NCBI GenBank assembly: GCA_023014335.1
Contig: JAECYW010000015.1
Location: 1,364,001-1,428,000, forward strand
Length of the DNA stretch: 64,000 bases
From: Galerina marginata
Lineage: Eukaryota; Basidiomycota; Agaricomycetes; Agaricales; Galerinaceae
Direction: 5' to 3'
This document shows positions 45,511-56,156 of the stretch, one piece after another; within the stretch, counting starts at the first letter, position 1; every line of letters starts with the position of its first letter. Under the pieces are notes generated by a model. It was not told the DNA's origin. It searched no databases and saw only the letters and a list, made by a program, of their open reading frames with translations. The translations under genes were made by a program, and so were the position numbers.

Positions 45511-46241
45511 TTAAGAATAAGCTGCAAGTACGGCGGTGAAAGACGCATCCAGGGACTGCTTTACAGCAGTGGCTGGGTCAACCAAATTAGGCTGGCAAGA
45601 GCCGTCAGTTAACAAAGTTAATACCGCAAGGAATTGAAAAAAATCTCACCTGTATGGCATTAATTAACGAATTCGCAAACCGACCGTGACCTCCATTCAA
45701 GTTGAACCAGCTCTGCCAAAATATGATAATAATGCAAGGGAATATTGCCTGAAAGACCGGTTTCTTGATGACGAACTGGGCCAATGCGTCCTGAAGTTGG
45801 GGTTGGAACCCCACTACTCCATTTAAAAGGGTTGTACTATCTTTCTCGGAAAACGGCTGAGGTGTAGCCTAACACGATATGTCTTAAATATTATTCTGTG
45901 TCCCAAAACTCCAGAGGCGTATAGCAAGGTAGCACTTACAGCTATAGCGTTCGTTCCAGCGTCAACAGCAGCAGCTAGGTTGACGGTCTGCGCGTAAAGA
46001 GCCTATCATGCAAATATATTTGTTAACGTAAAAAATTATGACAGCAAGGTGCGAATAGACTGACTAGAATATCGTTAACGGATCCCCCTTCGCTTGGGAA
46101 TGCATTAATGGCCCCATCGAGGGCAGTAAATTGGTTAGTTATGTTCTGAATCGCCCCAGAAACATCAGCGACCGTTGCAGCCGAAGTTGCAAGGACGAGC
46201 GAAGCAAGGAGAGAGAAGGTGGTTTTTAGAGTGAACTTCAT
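45511..46241 (-). CDS. Hydrophobic-surface-binding protein A (HsbA) family
   Basis: Small secreted protein family that binds hydrophobic surfaces. Minus-strand exons 46241-46065, 46002-45940, 45868-45650, 45591-45511; all introns phase 0; 179 aa, the family's usual length. Signal peptide MKFTLKTTFSLLASLVLATS. The body shows the HsbA pattern: DVSGAIQNITNQF, ALDGAINAFP, GSVNDIL, then a LAQFVIKKPVF segment and FANSLINAIQ, ending AVLAAYS. Exons 2 and 3 have the same lengths (63 and 219 nt) as in the gene at 13.2 kb. Two internal residue runs (PCIIIIFWQSWF) are more hydrophobic than usual. Likely functional. Confidence 0.82.
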
Positions 46242-46283
46242 GTTTGAAAGATATTGGATAGCTAAGGAGTACAAAACGCGGTC

Positions 46284-46292
46284 TATTTTATA
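46284..46292 (-). promoter_or_regulatory. TATA box of the second HsbA gene
   Basis: TATAAAATA on the minus strand lies about 43 bp upstream of the ATG at 46241. Confidence 0.55.
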
Positions 46293-48205
46293 GCAGAGCC
46301 TATCAGCTACGCTCGTCACGGTCGGGTACTCGTTCCGTAGAAGTAGGTCAGATGAACTGGCACGTCTAAGAATAGAGCGACGTCCTGAGTGTCAAAGCGT
46401 CAACTGGAAGAGACGGTTGTGGAACGGTGTGAGCGAATACACCCTGTCATTTGTGCTTAGGTGAGAGGTCCTAGTAGCGAAAGCATTGAACGAACACGAA
46501 ACCCACCCTAATGACCGTCTCGAAGTGCGGAGGCGGAGCAGACGTGCAATTCGATTAACTTGGCAGGCACTGAGCATCCCAAGTCAATCAACTGGTGAGA
46601 CTTGGAATAATCCGTTTCTCAACGTCAGTTCGCAGCCTTGAGAGAATTACTGGTAAATAGCTGGAGACGGTAGTCTATTCGTAGGGCCAAAGTCCTTATT
46701 CATCAAAAGGCTGCACGCGAAGGTCCAGAAACAAGTTTACCTACGATGTTGTAGGCCTCAGCGTTGCAATATTTTCTCTGGTCTGACTTACGTGTCGCCA
46801 GTGACAAGGAATTCTGTTTAAACCCGCACATCCCACGAAGCCTTCAGATTTTAAATTCAATGTTAGTGCGGCTAAGAGCAAGAGGTCGTCTGTAGCCAGT
46901 AATTCGTCATTTTTGACGAAATGAAAACAGATACCTCAGGCGAAGCCATTAAAGAAGCGCGTCCCTGCATTTCTCCTCTTCCCCAAGGTAGGAAGGACCT
47001 GGGGACTGACCAGCGCCAAACGTCGTGTGGTGGAGAAATATGTTCCCACAGCCATTAAAGGTGTCAGAAATATTGATTAATCGACAACTCGTCAATAGAG
47101 TAAAACTAGGATCAACGATGGATATAAACCAACGCTGGTGCTTACCGTCCTCCATTAAAATTGAATATGGGGTGAATCCACTATTTAATAATGCAGCCTG
47201 ACTGTTCTTTACCATGTCGAAGAATCGAAAAGGCAAGGGTTCAAGCTTTTAAGACTTAGCTCACACCCTTGGCTGCTACAATTCCAGGAGAGGAGTAACG
47301 ACGTCCATGTTCTCGGGGCCATAATGACTACTTGAGGCGGGTACTCGGTCCGATCGAGCGAGGAATAGATATAAACTCTTGGACTCAAGTGGGAATCACG
47401 ACTGGTACAGAGTAAATTCCTGGACTAAATGACACATTACCAAACTAGACTTAGGATGTTCGAATAGCAGCAAATGGCACGGAACGTTGCCATAAACAGT
47501 TGCTCCAGGCTTCATTTCATGTCGCGAGACAGATGCGAGATAAAAAGTTACAAACCTGGGAGGTGTATATTTTGCGTGAACGCCGTTATAGACTCATGTG
47601 GAAGTTCCATGCCACAAGTATGTGTGTTTCCCGTTACGGCATTTGAGTCATTAACTGGACGAAATTGATTCCCGTAGCTATTGGCATGCGACTTGTTATA
47701 TACACGACCCACTCACCTCGTCAACTTCCAGCTTGGCACGACTTTATAAGCAAACCCCGAGAGTCGCCTTAGGGGTCGACTGATCCGCCGCACCAGAAGT
47801 CCCACCGCTGGTTCCGACGTAGTGGGCAAAAAACAAGTCTGCTCCAAGTATATAACCTGGGTGAAAAATAAGTACGATCAAGGTACATTCCATCCACCTG
47901 TCTGCAAAATTTCTTGGAGTTAAAATTTCTGGGGACATCATTGGGAAACTGGACTTATATTCGATATTTCGGGAGATGGTGTCGTCTTAACCATAGCGAA
48001 TGGCGGAAGGCAAAAATGAGGAGACAAGTAAGTAAGCTACACTCTCACAGACAAATAACCCAGCTCTTTCACGGTACGAGGGTTGCAGCACAAGTACATT
48101 ATATTCAAACACTGAGAAAAAACTACAATTAGCGTACATTCGATTGTCAATGTCCAATTAAAGGCGAAAGCTCTTCCAAAGCACTCTCTGAAGGGTGAGC
48201 CTACT
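46293..48205. other. No intact gene; possible HsbA relic
   Basis: A minus-strand frame at 46949-47236 has a stretch (VKNSQAALLNSGFTP) recalling the exon 3 region of the neighbouring HsbA gene (EKDSTTLLNGVVGFQP), but no full gene can be built. The rest shows nothing recognisable. Confidence 0.35.
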
Positions 48206-48933
48206 CTACAACACTAGAGTGAGGAGAGTAAGGACGAAACCAAGGTTTCTCAATATGGCAGAAACGTCGAACAACCTTAACGATAAGGGATATGTTAGTA
48301 AATGGTGCATGATTACCAGCAAAATAAACCCGTACAGTCCAGCAACGAGCTTAAGAACTCCGGCAAGTACGATGTCTAATCCGAGAAGGACTTCATTTAC
48401 AGCGGCATCAAGGCCGATACCAGCCAGAACTACTGGAAGACCTGGAACGACAGCCTCGACAGCCTCCAAAGTGATGGCAATTTCCTAGGACATGGTTAAT
48501 ATCGAAAAACGCAATAATCTTAAAGGTGCAGTAGCTTACCGAGAGAATAGGTGCGAAAGAAGTCGCAACATCATTGGAGGTTCCACCAGAGGAAGCGTCG
48601 ACCGGGCCAATTGCATTCAAAGAGCTGCTGGCAGTGTTGAAAGCGCTAACGAGCTGAGAAGCAAGGGGAGTAACAGATGCAGCGGTCGCCTGATTACCCG
48701 CCGCGAGGGCATCTAAGGGAAACAGAAATGTCAACGAATGTTAAATGTGGGCAGAACGATAGAGACATACTGAGCTGCGGGAGAATGGACGATGTAGTAT
48801 CCTGGAGGGTGCTGATAACGGACAAGACGTCGGATACGTCGGCGCGTTTCTTAATCTCGACGGGTGCTGGACTCGCGTAGGCAGCGAGAGCGGTCAAGGC
48901 CAAGAAAGAGGCGAAGAATCGAGAAGCAAACAT
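48206..48933 (-). CDS. Small secreted protein, SC15-like
   Basis: SC15 of Schizophyllum commune and its relatives are secreted cell-wall proteins linked to hyphal attachment. Minus-strand exons 48933-48771, 48712-48540 and 48484-48206; 204 aa if the last exon reads through. Signal peptide MFASRFFASFLALTALAAYA, then PAPVEIKKRADVSDVLSVIS with a KR site. Exon 2 has PVDASSGGTSNDVATSFAPIL; exon 3 is glycine- and leucine-rich (LDIVLAGVLKLVAGL). The last part is uncertain: a 41-nt intron (48316-48276) with good splice signals would replace the hydrophobic C-terminus with a shorter basic one. The family link is from memory of the sequence pattern, so moderate. Confidence 0.62.
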
Positions 48934-49010
48934 ATTGGCTGAGTAGTGAGTAGAGAGCTGGAGCTGAAGACGCGGTGCTGTCTGTGGTTCATTGTTCGAA
49001 ACATATCCAC

Positions 49011-49018
49011 CTTTTATA
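49011..49018 (-). promoter_or_regulatory. TATA box of the SC15-like gene
   Basis: TATAAAAG on the minus strand about 78 bp before the ATG at 48933. Confidence 0.6.
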
Positions 49019-52000
49019 CATTTTTCTGAATGTTGCTGGGCTTGTATTTGCAGCGCCTAACGACATCAAACCATCAGAAAAGCTCGCCAAATACTTCAAA
49101 AATGACGCCAACCCTCATCACGTCTCAGTACTTTGGCAGGCTCCACAAATGCATGCTAGGTGCAAAATATTTGGCGAAAGAAGTGATAGATGAAAAACAA
49201 AACTCCCTCACGATTAATATTGGAGCAGCACCTCGCCACGCTGTCGACGCGAAACTTGAATGGAAGTAAGAAATAGTCGACATTTAGGTGGGTCAATGAC
49301 GCGCACCGATTTAGGTTTTCAGAAAGCTCGCGGCCATTCCCATCGTCCTATTCTTGAACTTAGTGTTCTAATCTTATACACCCGGGCAGTAACACTGGGG
49401 ACGAATCTAAACTTATGACTCGAGGTCATTGCCATTTCGAGTTCATTTAACGTTGTAGATAAGGAGAACCTAAAGAATTAACGATGTGCTTTAAGCTCCT
49501 TTTTTATCGATAGATAAACATGACTGCGATAACTTAAAGCGGAAAATTACACAACGAAACGTCGGAATCAAACTTTGAGGTGATGTCACTGGATATTGAC
49601 AGGCACCAAGGTCCGCCGGCGGTGCACCTTTGCACGAGTACGACCTCGTCCGCGGCCGAGAGGTTTTCGTTCTGTTGTCCTGACGCAATTCAGGAATGAC
49701 AGACACCATGTTCCCAGCTTCCTAAGTTCATTTCAGGTACGTTTACAGAGAATCAGCGTCATGTAGACGCTTGCGCAATTCTTACAGACAATTGCCTCAT
49801 GGCTATGTTTTAAGAATATTTACCCGAATATATTTAGAAAATTGTCCTATAAAAAGAACCTCTACAACTCAGTAGGCTGGCGTATCGAAGGAAATTTTGC
49901 TGGCCAGATTTCTAGTTTCGTTTTCTGGTAACTTTACCCGCCTTCTGAACGCTTCGGAACAGCCTCTTTTCTGTCTTTTTTCTCTTTACTAACCCAAACA
50001 AGGAGTCCATCATCCATAATTAGTGGGGTTGTGAGTAAAGAAGCAAAAATAACACAAGCTCGGAGTTTCGCCCCGGTCCCAAAGCGTGGGGAAACTCTGG
50101 CAGATGGTGGGGAACTTGGAGCGGAAGAAAGTATAAGACAAAACGTTCGTTCATACAAGAGGTAAGTGAGACAGGAAAGTTTATTCTAAGGTTCGATGCG
50201 TCCTGAAAGACTGTCAACTGTGGGATCTATCATCTCAGAGGCGTCATATCTTACGCCGTGTACGATAACGCAAGAGAAAGCAAAATTACGCCATGCTGAT
50301 CGAAGTCTTTGGAGATGCTGTGTACAAGCTTTGATATCTCGTGAATAAATCTTTTTGTTACAAAGAGTAGGCTATGACAGTTAAATTCTGGTGTATTCAC
50401 CCCAGGGAACTGCAAACGAGTTAATCCCAAATTGGCACGAGTAGGCGCCGCGAAAGTTTAGCGCTGGTGCAGGCCAATGAGACCGCCGATAATTCCCCAC
50501 AAGTCTATGAAGCGGTCGAAATCGGTGAATGTGATCGGCATGTGACGGAATTCGAAGCTCTCGGAATGGCATGCACAGTGGGGTGGGAATTCATATAATA
50601 AGGAACTGAAGCCCACAATCTCCAAAGGACAGGAAGCGATAAAATTCAGAATCTATCCCTTCAGCTCTGTATACCGCGAGCGCCAGACATAGAGCACCGG
50701 CCAATGTTAAAACTGAGGCATGAAGGCTTAACGAATGGTTGGTAAACAGAATGAGCAACCAACGGGAACGCAGCGGCAACAAACCCAGTTTGTTTAAGCC
50801 TTTCCAAATACACAGATACGAGGCATAAAGTAGGTTACTTTCGGACATCTGCCACTGTATCGTCATAAGTAGTCCCCGAATCTATGAGATCTCGCGTTGT
50901 GTCATCGCTTCTCTGAATCTTCTGGGTACTTATATTATTAGAGCTCCAGAGAATTTGTAATTCCTCCGCCGCCTCGGATATAACACGTTATTGTGGAGAT
51001 AGGCCAGGAGCTACATGTTGTAAAGCCGTGGGAGCGTTATTTCCCAGAGGGATGCGCGTACAATCTGTGGTGAAGGCGAATAGGGGTCAAAACCGATGAA
51101 AACCACGTGATCCATTGCGCCAGCTGGACCCTGTTTTTCAAATAAGCGAGGTAGCGCCGATGAACGGCAACGCCCATGACCTTTTTTTCCTCCTAGCAGT
51201 CTACACTCAGCATACATGAAAGCCCTGGGCGTATCGATGTAAATATCTGCTATAGTTTCAAGGAATTTCGGTTTCAACAACAAGGATTTGTGCAAGAGAT
51301 GCCAACAAAATTTGAAGGGAGGTTCTCCTTCTGCCTTAACGCGCTTATTTCACTCAATTTCTTTCTCAGTACAGAAGTGCAGGTATTGCGTCGTGGGCGT
51401 TGGTCAATGGTCATGGACCAGGACATCACGAGGGACTTAGGTCCAGTGACATGGTCGGTTGCACGTGCAACTCCCCCCTAAAACCCAAAAGACCTAAAGG
51501 TCATGGGAACATTTTGCTTTGGTCGACAGTGGCTCCATCGATTCTTCCACCCGCGCTGGCTACACAGCTCGTTGTTCATAACCTGATCGTGGTGGTCAGT
51601 ATTGACTTTACCCGCTCAGTAAGCAGCCTTTCTGATAGGTATCATCCGAAAGTCTTATGGAGGCCTTCCTCACCGTCAGTGTCTTCGTCTTGGAGGGTCT
51701 GTCCTGCTCACGACCGAAAGAGCTCAATGAATGAGGGGCTCGAAAGACAAATAATAGGCTCTTGGTTTATTGGCACCGGTTATTGAAACCGCAACCCACG
51801 TCTTTTGAAGTAGGGAAACGACACACTTGGGAGAAGATCAGGATAGATATGAGGAGCAGCGAAGGCAGTGAGTTGGAGCTTCCCATTGGGCTGTGGGTTT
51901 TCCTTCTGCTTCCGTCTACACTCGCGCTGACAAGAACTCTTCCATCAGAGAGCACATTGGCCTTGGTTCTACCGAGATACATAATACTGTTCGGGGCATT

Positions 52001-53443
52001 CTTTCTGCGCTGATCGCACCGCGGCGGGGGTACTCAGGCTCCTCCCTCTCGAATGCTTCGTCCCTCAACGATGGATGTTAAAACAAATTTCAAGCCTCTA
52101 CGAATATGTGGACGTTCTACCGTCATTTTCGAGTCCTTCGTCATTTTGCGATCTAAGATCCATTCTCTATCATTCTATTCGCACCTGCCTCCCTTCCTTC
52201 CTTCCCTTTCCTCCTAACCTACTATCGTGACTCGACAACGATTCCATGGATAACTCTTTGGTGTTCAGAGTGCTATACAACGACTTGATCAGGCTCGTCA
52301 CTGCATATATGCGTCAGCCCCATGGCCCCGATGCCGATATTATCTTTTTTTGACGGGATTTGGTGCAGCGAGTCCTAGCGCGGGTTGAGAGGACCTACAC
52401 TCGCGGAGGCCACTCGCTGTCGGTCATTTGTAAGGCTGTCTGGCGACAGATAATACCTAGGATATTTACGCTGATCTGGGTGTTAGCGATCCGCCCCTTC
52501 ATTCCTTGGTCCATGTGGACTACGCCTTTCCTTCATACATGTCCTCTCAGATTGGAAGTCTCAAAACCTTCGCGTATCAACACTTACTCCCCCCCCCAAG
52601 TGCCATTTCCCGAAAGATTTTGGCATCACACTCGTCTGACCCTCGCGTTTTTCAGCTGCACCGCTGTGTCTAAGCCAGAGGCGTCGTCATGTCGAGCGGT
52701 CTCGTTGACTATTACGCTCGTTGAGCATTTTTCACTGTACGTCGTGGGTCTTGTTCTCTCGCTCCCACCACTCAACATCTTCATCCGCTTTTTTAGCATC
52801 AGCGAGCCCCAAAATTATTCAATGTTCTCCCCCACCGGGCGTCTCTTGTCCGTAAGCCGACATACGTGGGATGAAAGAAAAAGAAAGAAGGAAAGGGTAA
52901 TCCGACTCACGCTCGGTCATCACCATAGAGTTAACCAGACGAGAGCCAATAAGCAAAATTGGTGCAGGTGGGCCGCTGTTCGACATTATTGGTTGGTCCC
53001 ACGAGCGAGAGAACGAGTAAAAGGAGAGAGAAGGCATTTTTGAAGTACCACTGGAAAGGTAAAGCGAGGCTATGAGCGGCCACTAAAGAAGCATTACAAA
53101 TGATATACGGTCCATGGCCGAAGAGCGAATCTTTAACGATCAACCGACAAAAAAAGAGTAGGAGGACCCGAAGTGCCCTGTTCGGGTAAAAGTCAAGATA
53201 GCACCGGAACTGGTCGTGAGGGGTTCCTGACCGATGAGCGAGACTCATTCCTCTGCTTAACTAGGAGGAGATGATCTCGAATTCCGAAGAGTAACGGCAA
53301 TAAATCATATCTCAAACAGTTTGAGTAGGGTCAGTACTTAGGCAAACCAAGAAAGGATAATGGTTCGACGTACCTGTTCCAAACCCTACACAAACTAGGC
53401 CCGGAATTCGCAGCTCCTTCAGGATGAATGGAAGGTTGATGGA
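49019..53443. other. Long stretch without a recognised gene
   Basis: Short frames only between 49.0 and 52.2 kb. The one notable feature is a long plus-strand frame at 52246-53043, listed separately. Pyrimidine-rich sequence near 52190-52215 precedes it, as often seen near fungal transcription starts. No transposon termini were found here. Confidence 0.4.
52246..53043 (+). other. Long open frame interrupted by one TGA, possible decayed gene
   Basis: An ATG at 52246 opens 35 codons (MDNSLVFRVLYNDLI...) to a TGA at 52351. The same frame then stays open for another 230 codons to 53043. It follows a pyrimidine-rich tract. No domain is recognised and there is hydrophobic character in the middle. 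It could be a gene with one stop mutation, or chance. Confidence 0.25.
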
Positions 53444-53479
53444 CAGCTACATCAGTAGTTTCACATTTTACTTTTTTCG
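53444..53479 (+). repeat. Left terminal inverted repeat of the KDZ element
   Basis: Starts CAGCTACATCAG and continues TTTCACATTTTACTT. It aligns with the reverse complement of 59503-59539 with a few mismatches and a short gap. Confidence 0.75.
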
Positions 53480-53488
53480 ACTTGGGCA

Positions 53489-53621
53489 AGCGAAAAAAAG
53501 CGAAAAAAAGCGTCAAAGTTAAAAGTTAAACAATCCGCGTCTCTTTTTCCAAAAAGCAGGGTATTTTTAAGTCGACTAAAAGTCAAAAAGGCGATAAAAA
53601 GCGACAAAAAGCGACAAAAAG
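53489..53621 (+). repeat. Left subterminal AAAAAGCG-type repeats
   Basis: GCGAAAAAAAGCG-type runs at 53489-53512 and GCGATAAAAAGCGACAAAAA-type runs at 53586-53621. The same motif occurs inverted at the right end. Subterminal arrays of short repeats are usual transposase-binding sites in CACTA-like elements; that role is inferred here. Confidence 0.7.
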
Positions 53622-53666
53622 ATATCCTAAAGTAATTCTAGCGTAACGAAGACTCGGAGTTGGGGA

Positions 53667-55912
53667 CTACGGCTTCACAGGGCTCGAAAAATCAAACAGC
53701 ATGGCGCGGTTATGGTCCAGGAAGGACAAATTGGCCTGATACTCGTTGTCTGACTCCTCTGCTGTCGCGGCAGCACCACACGCATCCAGCAGCTCTTTCC
53801 AACGGGTATCGTCAATATTTTCGAGGTTATTGTAATATGCCGCGGCTTTCGACCCCCAAGACCCACTTGAGAACTCCGTGACATCCCGCTGAAGATGGAC
53901 TTGCACGGCACGTTCGAGCTACGTAAAGGTCAAGATATTAGTTGCTAATATTTGTGACGGTTAATGGAATAAGTACCGCTGCCATGACAAGAGCGACAAG
54001 ACCGCGCGGGCGTCCATTACTGGACGCCGAGCCAGCACTGAGACGTAGGTATGGTGTTAGGAGTTCAATAATGAATCTAGATAGGAGCTTTCCTCCTGGA
54101 TTCTGCGCCGAAATGAGACTTGAATTAGCAATTTCCGAATATGCATGTCAAAGGCCAGCTTACCACATATTTAGGATGCTTACGGTCCAAGGGTGCATCG
54201 GGAGCAACAGGTTCTTTGAAGAAAAGGGGACCATCGCCACGAGAAGCCCAGAGGAGCCAATCACGAACAGCCTTGGTCCCATCCAGTGTGCTGATGTGGT
54301 TTTTAAGAACCCTGACGGCATTTGAACCAATTGTCGACCTCTTCTCGTTGACCCTGTTATAAGCCTGAGATGAAGGGCTATTAGTACTCATATGATAGAT
54401 TGTGACCTGGAGGGGAACTTACTAATCCATGAATGGGATCGGAGGCCGACACCTTATACTTGATGTTAGGGTAGACCTCAGTCATAATTACTTGCAACAA
54501 GGAAACAAACTCCTTGCTACCCTTTGCAAATTGAGAAAACGGGTTCGGAGAGGCAAAAAACTTATCGTATAAAGTTGGTAAGAAGGCCTTCCGCCACGTG
54601 TTATCTCTCGCAAAGTCTGGGAGATTGTCAACTCGAACATTATTGGAATTAGCGACGCGGTGTTTCTTGGGCTTGCCATCGTTTTCGCTGGCTTTCTTGG
54701 CCTCTTTGGTTGTATTGCGTACTGGGATGCCTTCTTCGGTCTCGGTTTTAATTTTGATAGCGGCAGGAACAGTCTTGGAGCTGGCAGCGCCTTTCAAGCG
54801 TCTGTCCGTGGGTTTCGATGACCGGAAGTTCTGCTTGATGGGCTGTACAACTTCTTCCTGGGGAATAATGGCAACAAACTCATGAGATGTTAGTTGTTTT
54901 TCCGACCTGAGATTCAACAACATAAGCCTACCTCATTTTGACGTGAGAGGTCTCGCCGTCCCATTTCAACAACCTTTCTTGGGATATTGGATTTGCCAGT
55001 GTTATTGTTCTCGGGGTATGGGTTGACTGCATCTGCGTCGTCGTCGTCGAGTCCGCCAAAGCTAACATCGGCATAGCGTGAGGACTTTTTCGAAGCATCC
55101 GTGGCCGCCTGAGCATCCCAATCAGGGAGCAGACCGGAGGCATAAGCGATGTCTTTGTTTGATCTGTCATCGTACTCCGAGTCAGTTCCCATCTGTGATT
55201 TGTTATCGATAAGGTCGTACTTCTTCTTCCCACCCTCGCTTTTCTTCTTACCACCACTCCCCATCTTCTTTCGCAAGGCGTCCATTTGTTTCTGAAGGGA
55301 TTTGTAGTTTTTCTGCGTTGAAACAATAATGGTAAGTATTTCATTTCGTTCAGGGAGCCAATTGAAACCACAAACCTCCAGATCTTCAGCAACTTCGGAT
55401 TCATCAGCTGAAGACGAAGACACCTCGTTGTATCCCACGAAGTCCTCTCCATCGTCTGAATTGTTGTCCAAAACTACATCAGAGAGCCGTCTGACGATCT
55501 TCGCAGCAGTTTGTGCCCTTTGGTTATCGTCGTCAATATCCATCTGGGCCAGACGTCGCTGCGCTTCTATGGCGGCTTCCTCTTTCTGCCTCTTAGCCTC
55601 CTCTGCAGCTGCCTTCGCTGCTTGAACTTCAGCCTTGGTTCGTCGTTTTCTCCTTTCTATGGTTGCTTTACCGTTAGGCTTAGGACTTCGCTCAGATCGT
55701 CGAAGGCCAGGCTGGGTATCTGGGTTCGTGGTCGGTACCCTGGCCTTTTTGGCTGGTGCTTGGTTGGATTCAATGACAGTATCTTCAACATCACGAGCAC
55801 GCTTGCCCCCGGATGTCTTTGTGACGACCGTCTGATTGTCGGCGGATGCTTGCGCGGTAGCATCAGCAGCCTTCTTGCCACGGTTGGAAGTTCGGCGCAG
55901 AGATGGAGCCAT
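53667..55912 (-). CDS. KDZ element accessory protein, lysine/acidic-rich, function unknown
   Basis: Partner gene inside the transposon. Minus-strand exons 55912-54932, 54857-54423, 54364-54164, 54102-53977, 53918-53667, all phase 0; 664 aa. A 63-nt segment of exon 1 (start GTTTGTGG, end CAACGCAG, about 55379-55317) may be a further in-frame intron. The N-terminal 330 residues are low complexity: basic runs (RRKRRTK, about 90), an Ala/Lys/Glu coiled coil (to about 140), acidic Ser-rich stretches, and KKKSEGGKKK. The C-terminal half (about 330 on) is folded-looking, with conserved-type segments (DNTWRKAFLPTLYDKFF, LLSRFIIELLTPYLRLS, AAAYYNNLENIDDTRWKELL). It probably binds DNA or chromatin. No family recognised. 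Confidence 0.78.
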
Positions 55913-56156
55913 AGTTAGAGGCAGTTTAGAGTAAAGGGCTGGTTATTGGGTTGTGACGTGGTAGGGCAAGTCTTTACTTTCCGGAGGACTTGGTGATTTT
56001 TTTGCGCCTGCTGGCGTCGTCTGTTTGTTTGCTCCCAATGCTCCAGAACTTTCCACAAACTTCGTAGAATTTCCCATCAATTCAACATTGCTTTTTTTCA
56101 AGTTTACGTGGCACCAACGCATCTTTCTTTGCTCTTACAACGATCCTCCGCCCTCT
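55913..56156. promoter_or_regulatory. Divergent promoter between the two transposon genes
   Basis: Only 244 bp separate the two start codons, so the accessory gene and transposase likely share a bidirectional promoter. No clear TATA box was seen. Confidence 0.55.

Noticed and set aside
54928..55452. 174-codon alternative minus-strand frame within the accessory gene
   Set aside because: It lies inside exon 1 in another frame; the main frame splices cleanly into four downstream exons.
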